64,000 bases of DNA from Janthinobacterium saanense (GTDB taxonomy: Bacteria; Pseudomonadota; Gammaproteobacteria; Burkholderiales; Burkholderiaceae_D). Below are positions 9,001 through 14,481 of the stretch, one piece after another. The position numbers were made by a program, and so were the translations under genes. The DNA lies in NCBI RefSeq assembly GCF_014200675.1, contig NZ_JACHCI010000027.1, positions 1 through 64,000 of the forward strand. Direction: 5' to 3'. The notes beneath the pieces were generated by a model. It did not search any database. It saw nothing but the letters and a program-made list of their open reading frames with translations, and was not told where the DNA came from. Each line of letters starts with the position of its first letter. The first letter of the stretch is position 1.

Positions 9001-10426
9001 CGCGCTTCTGCGCGGCGGCTTGTTCCGCTGCCAGGCGGTTGGCTTCGGCCGCCTTGATGGCTGGTTGAAATTTGGCATCGCGCGCGGCCTGTTCCTCGGC
9101 CAGCAGGGCATCAAATTCGGCCTGCTGGTCTGCCGGCAGGGTGGTGCGCGCAACGCGCGCCTGCTTGAGCGAATCGAATTCGCTGACTTCTTCCGGCGTC
9201 AGGCGACGGCCAGGTGTCGCCGGCACGGTAATCTTGCCGCCGTCGGCATCGACATCGCGCTGGGCTGGCGTGCCGCGCCCGATCGTCAGCAGTTCGGCCA
9301 TGCGTGCGTCAATGTCGGCGAGGGAAGGCAAATCAGCTGCCGGACGTGGATTGGCGGCCGCCTGTGCGGCCTTGGCATCCGCTGCGGCTTGCGCAGCAGC
9401 ATTGGCCGCGCGCGACAAGGGGCCGGTATCCGGCAACGGCACCGGCGCCGGCACTGGGGTGGCCTCTGGCGCGCGATGCAACATGCCCATGCCGGCGCCC
9501 ATCGTCGCGCCCGTCACCAAGCCCATACCGGCTGCGTTGGCCACGCCCTTGCCGATATCTTTCTCGCCCTGCGCCACGTTGGTCCACGCCTGTTCTTGGG
9601 CGGACTGCGGCATTTCTTCCAGCACGCCCTCGCTGAACAGTTCCTTGCCGACTTTGGCCGCCTTGCCGCCTGTCAGCGTGCGCGTGCCCGTGGCGATATC
9701 GGTGGCGGCGTCGCCCATTACCTTGCCGGCACCAAAACCGATGGCAGCAGTGCCCAAGCCGGCAGCGACGGCCGCCGGCGCGTACTGGCCATAGCTGCGC
9801 CCGGCAGCTTGCGCATCGTCGGCGATTTGGCCAGCGCTTTGCGCGCCCTCGGTGGCGCCACTGACGGCGAGCAGCTTGGTGCCCGCCTTCTCGATGGCGG
9901 CCTTGGCGGCGGTGGCGCCTGCCTCGGTCCCCATGCCGCCGTAGGCTGCGGCCGCCCGTGCACCAATCCCGCGCGCGACCGCGCTGGTGGCACCCATGCC
10001 GGCGATCATGCCTGGCAGCGATTCCACGATACTACCCGCCAGAGCGCGCGGATGCGTGAGCATGGCGCCGGCTGCACCCATGAAAGTATCTTCCTTCTGT
10101 ACGGCTGCATCTGACGCCTTCTGGTCGTCGCTCAGGTACTCGCCCAGGTACTCGTTCGTCGCCTTGGGGTCATAGCCGATTGCCCGCATGCCCTTGCCTA
10201 CCAGGCCGCCTGTGGCCAAGCTACCCAAGCCGACGACCGCCTGTCCCAGCCCTACGACGCCCTGGGCGCCCTTGATGGCCATATCGCCCGTCGTGCGCAT
10301 CACGCCGGCGTGCTGTACTTCTTTTTCTGGTGCCTGGGGTGCGACGAAAGTATCGAAGGCGTCCCAGTTTGGCTCATCGTCGGCGCGGGTCAGGTAGGCC
10401 GGCTGTGTTTTTTTGGTTGTGGTCAT
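1..10426 (-). CDS. Giant polyvalent phage protein (two methylase domains, helicase), C-terminus beyond window
   Basis: One frame stays open from ATG 10426 to the window edge, more than 3,470 codons. Domains in order (residues approximate): Gly/Ala-rich hydrophobic helices 50-315; Ala/Glu-rich coiled coil 430-560; an FtsK-gamma-like winged helix 695-755 (GYNRAARMLESMEAEG); an InPase-like polyvalent domain 780-900 (HGLDISIENP, DEHKVMLGF); a C5-cytosine methylase 1100-1275 (TPCTDFAVSG, AVENPVGRI); helical LPD-like regions 1555-1840; an Arg/Gly/Pro linker 1890-1990; an N6-adenine methylase 2020-2330 (NPPF near 2188); and an SF2 helicase with Walker A GSGKT near 2820, DEAH near 2980 and RIIRQG near 3335. 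The layout recalls P1 DarB-type anti-restriction proteins ejected with phage DNA, so a virion-delivered role is inferred. No clear Shine-Dalgarno precedes the ATG. The linker overlaps a second ORF at 4459-4755. Confidence 0.85.
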   Translation of the reverse strand, partial: MTTTKKTQPAYLTRADDEPNWDAFDTFVAPQAPEKEVQHAGVMRTTGDMAIKGAQGVVGLGQAVVGLGSLATGGLVGKGMRAIGYDPKATNEYLGEYLSDDQKASDAAVQKEDTFMGAAGAMLTHPRALAGSIVESLPGMIAGMGATSAVARGIGARAAAAYGGMGTEAGATAAKAAIEKAGTKLLAVSGATEGAQSAGQIADDAQAAGRSYGQYAPAAVAAGLGTAAIGFGAGKVMGDAATDIATGTRTLTGGKAAKVGKELFSEGVLEEMPQSAQEQAWTNVAQGEKDIGKGVANAAGMGLVTGATMGAGMGMLHRAPEATPVPAPVPLPDTGPLSRAANAAAQAAADAKAAQAAANPRPAADLPSLADIDARMAELLTIGRGTPAQRDVDADGGKITVPATPGRRLTPEEVSEFDSLKQARVARTTLPADQQAEFDALLAEEQAARDAKFQPAIKAAEANRLAAEQAAAQKRDAAERAEIEAMLQADEDQRQQDDLVRQQQVLEDVNTRVERDTQARSLSNRAALRDTVLADEAIPAEGKKDAFAAALKREGYRVPVLNEIDHQEIDAANLAAAPLPSAPNELIEAVPERKPAVPAPSAPNTQAVDAAIAAGMRLKTANGTVLHKPGSTKIFKLSTAQKSHYVAAMAKQTQAQPAITPALVPATAQMPVATQATEAAAPLASSAPVQQQQQESDILLAQSREFVRTTGNASIAKLQQHLRVGYNRAARMLESMEAEGLVSPMASNGARSVLASAAPLDVAAHAAATSPLNDVAPPTDAQKEAGNYKKAHVRLHGLDISIENPVSSTRSGVDKAGQPWENTMQHHYGYIRGTVGADKDHIDTFIGPNHASDKVFMVDQVQPESGKFDEHKVMLGFDSIEQARAAYQANYAPNWAGGRNVSETTVAEFKNWLASGKTKKPFAKLAPALAPAPAAAPAADTAPALSKQALNKMLVTEMSDAQLLQARTVFADGPRGPKIEKEIAKRGIHPPAAAPVAQAATTSVQPDNTAEAGMHTKATAPEHIDVGVDERELGQIATEFNTAQAEMMAGDHPVSNVFQPPKKGEVVRLAEKSKVYHKEHGWMTPAEAKVIIAEWKAHAQAQGQDQTIRSANAQRVVLSLFDLSGEWSKPWEEAGYQVYRFDIQADPNVGDVNNFSTGFFGDWFGDFDGMDIYAILAATPCTDFAVSGARHFAAKDADGRTVASVKLVHQTLNTIEYFKPAVWAVENPVGRIERLGGLPPWRLSFDPNHLGDPYTKKTLLWGRFNGDLPVAPVEPTEGSKMHKLYGGKSMATKNARSVTPEGFSYGFFMANNAHDQPVMAIANKYDRLDRTVIEQAVAAGVTEAEINQAVEDHYYMDMDDAAANEAIRDLTTGNIDPDLDPDPAPTKPKTAANKPAENAPPAKKDSAARATPDDMKRHSAQEAQAEWADARDAKRRMLMARVDRADLAAKAWDDMTPREHALVREALDGDFDAPMWYINNKGDKVNKSSMPVVTEKSAAQVADEHGAKHWADMQPAERHHALLNLGLGIGKDADQGQYSAWDQLGGNVRTALVAQFEAKAQAPAAAAPFAGNKLFTADAVEKARARLKAKLGNINAGIDPELMMDGITIAGAYVEAGVRSFSAFSKAMVEDLGEAVRPFLRSFYEGVRHYPGLDTTGMSSTSDIDAMEQAGTAPHTQPTNVQNATIGETVKVAPKAKQATDKVLRADWGVSHIDGWAAIAGGKNEQTDYGLRGGLKDAFLKDAQAYLRAVSGALQAQGFVPYRDDKGKLIKAVSINESGVAGSGDVRLVMFHPEKERGIFLHIGDTAIRGMVPSTPSGIALMMRVGNQADKHGAMGQNRWMPVDLPAVDLADHAAKAVHATALSRSALAVPATINDTETIPAPAATKEQHHDSTPTASTPAIDSPVAEGQRPASGDAIVRGAGKPRARAGRDNARSVRESGGRAQGQDDARQDVGHERGNDAVPDRSPDAVERSDQRVPADFRPSPGGLTREGSWFDTAKRNVDLIELALKIEGENRPATPAEQAQLAKYVGFGASTIRNKLFPIPPASSKQQEPTRLIWPSLIQEANWRSLASRMEALPAAWQRSVLQSSQYAHYTSEGIIRSTWEGMQRLGFTGGKVFEPGMGIGSFSMLMPENVRNTSRYTGVEFDGPTALIARLLSPEQNMLHDDFIKRKFPKDYFDVAIGNPPFSQTQIFADPDYEKHGFMLHDFFFAKSIDRVRPGGLLAFVTSKGTMDKQTDKARKYLAARADLVGAIRLPSTAFEDNAGTSVVTDVIFLRKRHDGETPAGQPWAKVATIDTQDGPVVVNEYFANNPDMVLGQNRISGYMDDAGRRINANGRGGEQYTVVAYDSTPAELDAKFAAAVGRLPANVYSVLSQSPESVQRETAKVDFDPSIKREGVVYLAEDSTIMRVENGVGHPLDAGMKMSAADKAWFSGYVGMRDLVQETRLAQASDGKWEVALAKLNKAYDAFRAEHGPINDFRVQVRKSTDEDGKTVETETRIFKNRRRFREDYDSAILTQMETINEAGEIVKSPFLLGRTIGKPISRDVKTIGDALAVSLDNTGRLNLEDIGRRIGLSREETIEALGNQVYKTPAGAWQLADEYLSGDVVSKLEEAEQAARLDASLARNVEALKAAQPEKLGPSQISAKLGASWVPVSHVNAFAEEIDAGAVTFDPKTETWQVDGGNLRSQRRAGAEYGTAARSPSELLESALNSRSVKISTKIDDKVVTDQEATTAANEMLKKIKDKFKGWVWTDSERASELVELYNARYNNIAPRRFDGSHLTLPGVSMRYTLHPHQKRAIWRVVQTGDTYLAHSVGSGKTIEMIAAGMEQKRLGLINKPMYVVPNHMLEQFSNEFMELYPLANIMVADDENFSAERRKAFIASATLNNPDAVIITHDAFQRIGVKEESVAPIRDEILADLEIELSNTATDSGARVRRSQLEQQIEAVTQRFDRIIGAGGKDSTLKFEDIGVDFVFADEAHVYRKLDFHTSQQIKGIDPNGSKRALDMYVKTRWLQQQRPGRAMVFASGTPVTNTMGELYTIMRYFAPEEMDRAGIASFDAWARLFGEVAPALEPNAAGRYELVERFAKFDNVPELMSRVRQFMDVLTSEHLGALVKRPDLIGGKPNLNIVAPSDALEHYMANVLGPRIEKSKRWKPSKDEPNNPDPIVSIITDGRFAAIDPRFFGGQLGEEGSIITDMGDKVAASYHAGKDNVYQDRSGNDEPVKGSTQLVFYNMGFGEQSQKNRGFNSRAAFTKRLTDGGIPRDEIAWFDDANSDAKKEGMFKDMRSGKLRVLIGSAKKMGTGVNVQKRLAKLHYQDPPWFPADVEQPHGRIIRQGNQNAEVGIEWYTTKGTYQSTMWQMVGRKQRFIDQAFSGDKTLRSMDDMGEASLFEQAAAVASGDPRAIELAGLKQEVERFERLQAAHASEQINVRSALRSAEWQVESAQRALRSYEPAFAAIGKRLYAFNTAKVG
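4459..4755 (-). CDS. Nested 98-residue ORF inside the giant gene, other frame
   Basis: This ORF lies wholly inside the giant ORF, in another frame of the same strand. It starts at an ATG with a good Shine-Dalgarno (AAGGAG, 7 nt spacing). Its protein begins MIPPLQPVRLRSIRRWL, is acidic and helical in the middle (ALALDETMLEAFESQEDEL) and ends at a TGA. Third codon positions are mostly G or C, as in neighbouring real genes. The giant ORF in the same stretch uses about ten CGA arginine codons and reads as an Arg/Gly/Asp-rich linker. This could be an overprinted gene, or the trace of a once separate gene between two fused ORFs. The family is not recognised. Confidence 0.55.
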   Translation of the reverse strand: MIPPLQPVRLRSIRRWLKDSDPQAATLSSEALESRALALDETMLEAFESQEDELKAKMMRDKTWGTSEGMTQFPTDRLTLWSEVTSEFLPTSAPALAD

Positions 10427-10472
10427 TGAATTGTATTTGTTATGAAATGGGATGGGTCTGGCGGAGCCGGTC

Positions 10473-12362
10473 CTACATGCGCGCCGCGCGGCGGGCCTTG
10501 CGTACCTGCGCCAATTGCAGATTGGACAGCGTGCCGGCCTGGCTTTGCTCGTCAATCCACGTGAGCACGGCTTGCGCTTCCGCGCGCGGCATGTTCGGCC
10601 TGATGGCCGCCAGCTTGGCGTCGAAGTTCGCGGCTACGTCCTCCTGCCGCGCGGCCATGCCGGCGGCAAAGCGCGAGCGATCGGCTCCGCCGCCGACGGT
10701 CTTGTTGAACAAATCCATGCGCTTGTCACGTTCCGCGATAGACATGCCGCCGACAGTAAAAGAAGGCTTGCGGGCGTCGGTAGGCGCTGGGCCAGCGGTG
10801 CCGGCCGCGTCCTCGAATGGATTGGTGACCGTATCACCGCGCCCTTGCGATGGCGCAGACGCTGGACCCAGCGCGGCCAGCTCACGTTTCAGGGCCGCAA
10901 TATTGCTGGGGTCCTTCTCCGTTGCCAGTTCTTGCATCAGGATTTGGCGACGTCCATCCTCGCGCGCCGGCGCGCCGGCGCGGCTGGTGGCGGTGCGCTC
11001 TGCCCATTCGGCATCGCCAGCTGCCGCGCGATTCGGCGAGGGTGCCGCCAGTTTTTGCAGGGCATCACTGCGCAACTGGCGCAACTTGACCGGGTCACCC
11101 TTGGCCTGGGCTTTCAGATTGGCGTCGGCTGTCAGGGCGTAGGCGCTGGCCGTAGCGGCATCGCCACCATTCGAGCGCGAGCGCGCCACGGCGACCTGTT
11201 TGGCAAACTGCATCCCTTCGCCATCAAAGGTTTTGTTGCCTGACAGCTCATCCTTGCTGGAATACTGTTCCTTGAGGAAAGTATCGTCTTCTTTTCCCCA
11301 GATTGGCGCGGTCCCGGCGGTGGTCTTGGCATCGATGCCCAAGCCCTGCAGGCGGCGTTGTTCCCGCATATTGTCGGCCTGGTCGAGACGATAATTCTCG
11401 TTCGTATCCGCATTTTGCTGCTGTATCTTGCGGCCGGCTGTGGCATCGGCGCGGCGGTCTGCCATGTCCGTGCCTTTTTGGGCCTGCGTAATGAGATCCT
11501 CGATCTTCTGGTTTTGTACCAGCGCCTGTGCGGTATTGAGGGTACGGGTACTGCCGTCATCGGCCTTGACCGTCACGATTTTGGTCGGCAACTTGGTGCC
11601 GGCGTGCTCGAATACCCCATCAACGGACGAAGCTACGCTCCAGCCCTTCATATCGCCGTTCTCGTTAAACCTGCGCATCGCGCCATCATTGTCGCCCTGC
11701 GCGAGCAGCTGAATGGCCTCGTTCAAGCCTTCCTTTGCGGCACTGCTGCGCATCTTGTACAGCACGGCCATGCCGGGGCCATCGATTTTCCCGTGCTGCA
11801 TGTCGATTTCCGCACGCCGGATAAAGTAGTCCATCGAGGAAGCCATGTTGGTCAGCTTGTGCGCCGGCGCTGGCGTCGTCATACCTGCCGGTTGCGGCAC
11901 CACGGCGGGCGCACCAGGGACCGGCGCCGCCTGTGGCATGCCTTGGGCCTGTGCGGCGCTCAAGGTCGATGCCTGGACAGCTGGAGCGCTTGCAGGCGCG
12001 GGCGCGCTGGCAGCGGCATTCGCAGGCGCCGGCATCGCTTCGGCAGGAGTCTCCGCAGCGGGCATATCGGTCTGTGGCACCGCGCTGGGGGCCTGGATGC
12101 CCAGTGCGGGAGCGGGCGCGGGCTTTTTTGCTGGTGGGAAGTAATCGGTGTTCAGCGCTTCTACATCAGCCTTGTACTGGTCTTCCTTCTTCCAGTCGGC
12201 CCGCTGGCGGCCCCGCGTTTCCTCTTGAAATGCGGCCGCCTGTTCGCGCCGCGCATCTTCCTTGGTGCGGCGCTCTTCATCCGCTCGACGGCTCTTCATA
12301 TCAGCAACAAAACCGTAGCCCTGCTGCATGCCTCCTACAAACCCACCCAGTACAGACGTCAT
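10473..12362 (-). CDS. Putative internal virion / DNA-ejection protein, 629 aa
   Basis: The start at 12362 follows GAGGAAGTT and gives MTSVLGGFVGGMQQGYGF. The protein has a short Gly-rich N-terminus, then a charged coiled coil rich in Arg, Glu and Lys (about residues 25-65). A Pro/Ala low-complexity stretch spans about 75-190, followed by a long hydrophilic helical region. It ends in an Arg/Ala-rich tail. It lies between the giant polyvalent ORF and another Ala-rich virion-like gene, where podophages usually encode internal core or ejection proteins. No catalytic motif is visible. The role is inferred from position and composition. Confidence 0.7.
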   Translation of the reverse strand: MTSVLGGFVGGMQQGYGFVADMKSRRADEERRTKEDARREQAAAFQEETRGRQRADWKKEDQYKADVEALNTDYFPPAKKPAPAPALGIQAPSAVPQTDMPAAETPAEAMPAPANAAASAPAPASAPAVQASTLSAAQAQGMPQAAPVPGAPAVVPQPAGMTTPAPAHKLTNMASSMDYFIRRAEIDMQHGKIDGPGMAVLYKMRSSAAKEGLNEAIQLLAQGDNDGAMRRFNENGDMKGWSVASSVDGVFEHAGTKLPTKIVTVKADDGSTRTLNTAQALVQNQKIEDLITQAQKGTDMADRRADATAGRKIQQQNADTNENYRLDQADNMREQRRLQGLGIDAKTTAGTAPIWGKEDDTFLKEQYSSKDELSGNKTFDGEGMQFAKQVAVARSRSNGGDAATASAYALTADANLKAQAKGDPVKLRQLRSDALQKLAAPSPNRAAAGDAEWAERTATSRAGAPAREDGRRQILMQELATEKDPSNIAALKRELAALGPASAPSQGRGDTVTNPFEDAAGTAGPAPTDARKPSFTVGGMSIAERDKRMDLFNKTVGGGADRSRFAAGMAARQEDVAANFDAKLAAIRPNMPRAEAQAVLTWIDEQSQAGTLSNLQLAQVRKARRAARM

Positions 12363-12403
12363 AACTTCCTCATTTCTCAGTTCATTCAAGCGGTAGCACC
12401 GTA

Positions 12404-13321
12404 TTATTTCGACATCATCCCCATGCCCATACCACCCAGCTGCCCCCACGCAGCGGCCTGCGCCGCGCCAGAGGCAGTGGCCGCGTCAGCCACTTTGGTA
12501 TAGGTGTTGCTGGCACTGGTGAACTGGGAACCGGCATTGCTATACAAGCCACCTACCGTGCTGGCGCCGCTGAGGGCCGAATTGTTCGTGGTAGCCGTGG
12601 CGTTGACAGCAGCGGAACCCGCCGTGATGCCCAGTCCCGCGCTGGTCGCCTGCGAGCTGGCGAGGTTGCGGCCCAAGCTGGCGGCGTCCATGCGCTTCGC
12701 CTGGCCTACTGTTTTGACGTTCTGGCGCGCCGTGTTTTCAGCGCTGGCTTCACCCAGGGCGCCAGTGATCGCCGATTCGCTTTGTGTCACCAGGGCGCGG
12801 CCGGAATTCGGATTGACACCCATGCGCGCTTGCGCGCGGGCGGTGGACTCATTCGCCTGGGCAACGTTCTGCTTGACCGATGCCGACGCGGCGCCGGCAG
12901 CGCGCTCTTGCTCTTCCGGTGAATCATATTTCTTGGCATCTTCAACAATGCTCTGTTCCAAGGGACGGAACGTGCTCTTGTTGTAGGCGTCGTAATCCTT
13001 TGCCAAGGCTGCATTTGTATCCATTGCTTCGAGCTGCTTGTTGGTGACTTTTTCAGTCAGCGCATCGGCCTTGGCAAAGCGAATCTTGTTGTCAGCATCC
13101 TGTTGCTTGGCAAACTCCAGCTCGGCATTAGCGACACGCTCCGAGGCATCGGCAGTCCTGTTGGCCGACGCGGCGGCTTTGCTTGATGCTGATTTGGCCG
13201 CGCTGGCCGATGAAATGGCACCTACGGCACCTACCGCCCCAACCACACCGGCGATCACGCAGTAGAAGCGCGGGCGGTCCTGAAAAGCGGTGCGCTTGCA
13301 CCGCACCAGATAGCGTTTCAT
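12404..13321 (-). CDS. Ala-rich putative internal virion protein, 305 aa
   Basis: The ATG at 13321 follows GGAGATTAA and sits against the stop of the acetyltransferase gene upstream. After about 22 basic residues there is one hydrophobic segment (VIAGVVGAVGAVGAIS), then a long Ala/Ser/Lys helical region and a Gly/Ala/Ser/Thr-rich C-terminus ending GGMGMGMMSK. This pattern fits small core or ejection proteins of podophages, some of which insert in the host membrane. It could equally be a minor head protein. No enzyme motif is seen. Confidence 0.65.
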   Translation of the reverse strand: MKRYLVRCKRTAFQDRPRFYCVIAGVVGAVGAVGAISSASAAKSASSKAAASANRTADASERVANAELEFAKQQDADNKIRFAKADALTEKVTNKQLEAMDTNAALAKDYDAYNKSTFRPLEQSIVEDAKKYDSPEEQERAAGAASASVKQNVAQANESTARAQARMGVNPNSGRALVTQSESAITGALGEASAENTARQNVKTVGQAKRMDAASLGRNLASSQATSAGLGITAGSAAVNATATTNNSALSGASTVGGLYSNAGSQFTSASNTYTKVADAATASGAAQAAAWGQLGGMGMGMMSK

Positions 13322-13780
13322 TTAATCTCCGATGTATTTGGTGTAGACCGTTTCGGTTGCCGCAAAACCCAGGAAACGCAGCACCGCGCCGATATCCAGA
13401 TGCAGCTTCGTACCCGTGATCAGTTTTTTTACTCCACGCTGCCGCATTTGCGACTCGATAAAGCGGAACATGCGAATACCCGTGAACCCCAGGCGATACT
13501 TCGGCAGGATGAAGTAGACATCTGTGATGGCGTGCAAGGTGCTCTCGTAATGCAGGTGGCCGCTGATAATCGCAACGTGGTAGCCCACCATGACGCCATC
13601 CTTGCGCGCGGTGACGACGTGCAACAAATCGTTATCACACAGGTGCTGATAGCGCTCACGCGCGATATCCAGCGGAACCTTGTCGTGCCCCAGCGCAATT
13701 TCTCGCCAGTGCTTGACCAGGATGGGTTCCATTTCCGGCAGCGCATCACGCCATTTTTCAACCTGGAAGTGAACTGTCAT
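13322..13780 (-). CDS. GNAT-family acyltransferase, 152 aa
   Basis: The size and order of elements match the GNAT fold: an N-terminal helix, the central strand VMVGYHVAIISG, the strand ITDVYFILPKYR, and an acetyl-CoA-binding-like loop and helix (RLGFTGIRMFRFIESQMRQR) in place of the usual Q/RxxGxG/A. The start codon shares ATGA with the stop of the oxygenase gene, so the two are translationally coupled. Stand-alone GNAT genes occur in virion operons of several podophages; the substrate is unknown. It may modify a virion or host protein. Confidence 0.75.
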   Translation of the reverse strand: MTVHFQVEKWRDALPEMEPILVKHWREIALGHDKVPLDIARERYQHLCDNDLLHVVTARKDGVMVGYHVAIISGHLHYESTLHAITDVYFILPKYRLGFTGIRMFRFIESQMRQRGVKKLITGTKLHLDIGAVLRFLGFAATETVYTKYIGD

Positions 13781-14346
13781 CGTGCCGTCCGGATATCAAC
13801 AACCAGGTGAATGCGGTCAGTGCTGCCGTGATTGATGACGTCGTGCACTTGTTTGTTGTCGAACCACCAAATGTCGCCGGATGCCATGTTGACCGTCTCT
13901 TCACCTGCGCGGAAACGCGATTCGGGATTCGACTGCAGCACGATATGGAAGCGGCTGTAATATTCGGCATGCGCTGGCGTATCGGCATGGGGTGTAATTT
14001 TTCCACCCGGCTTTACTTTGTTGATCATGCAGCGACCCAGGCGTTCGCCGCCGACACGCGACATCAGCCACATAATCAGGGGTCGGGCTTCGCTCAAGAT
14101 TTTGTAGGCGGGATAGTCGATGCTTTCGTGCTGGTCGATCTGACTCAGATGCGCATCCAGTTCTGCTTGGGTTTCTCGCACGCTTTTCACAGGAAAACGC
14201 AGCATGATGGACTCGACATCACCAAAGGGTCCCTGCGGGTAGTTTCGAAGGTAAGTATCTTCGCGCCACAGGTGCGGCTTCATTTTGATCGCCAACAGCA
14301 GCGGTGTAACGTCCATGTCGGACGCGATAAGTTGGAAATTATTCAT
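13777..14346 (-). CDS. 2OG-Fe(II) oxygenase, aspartyl/asparaginyl beta-hydroxylase-like, 189 aa
   Basis: The C-terminal half carries the expected motif set: the iron-binding HxD (ITPHADTP), the strand RFHIVLQSN, and the second histidine in DNKQVHDVINHG followed by the 2-oxoglutarate-binding region near DRIHLVVDIR. The start follows GGAGCTATAAAGC. The gene lies downstream of a terminator, so it probably needs its own promoter or read-through. It is coupled by ATGA overlap to the GNAT gene. Phage 2OG oxygenases of this kind are known; the target here is not predictable. Confidence 0.8.
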   Translation of the reverse strand: MNNFQLIASDMDVTPLLLAIKMKPHLWREDTYLRNYPQGPFGDVESIMLRFPVKSVRETQAELDAHLSQIDQHESIDYPAYKILSEARPLIMWLMSRVGGERLGRCMINKVKPGGKITPHADTPAHAEYYSRFHIVLQSNPESRFRAGEETVNMASGDIWWFDNKQVHDVINHGSTDRIHLVVDIRTAR

Positions 14347-14400
14347 GCTTTATAGCTCCGGTTTATCAAGGCGCGCGAACGATATCACCGGGTATCCGAA

Positions 14401-14410
14401 AACTTAGATT
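14401..14410 (-). promoter_or_regulatory. AATCTAAGTT motif upstream of the oxygenase gene
   Basis: On the minus strand this reads AATCTAAGTT, about 55 nt before the start codon at 14346 and after a terminator. The same ten bases lie 52 nt before the minus gene at 39609 and 60 nt before the plus gene at 57646, always in the sense of the downstream gene. It could be part of a promoter or an activator site. The evidence is recurrence and spacing only. Confidence 0.35.
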
Positions 14411-14432
14411 TTTCCGGATGATCCGATCGGGC

Positions 14433-14461
14433 AAAAAAAAACCGCCCTGTAAGAGGCGGTT
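14433..14461 (-). terminator. Intrinsic terminator after the tail-fibre gene
   Basis: On the minus strand the stem AACCGCC/GGCGGTT encloses loop TCTTACA and is followed by eight or more T. It lies just past the stop codon of the gene ending at 14482. Confidence 0.9.
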
Positions 14462-14481
14462 AAAGGTGATTATGGAAATTA

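Noticed and set aside
4850..10114. Long plus-strand ORFs (4850-5938, 6047-7060, 7121-8167, 8546-10114)
   Set aside because: Same reason: mirror frames of the InPase-like, methylase and helical parts on the minus strand.
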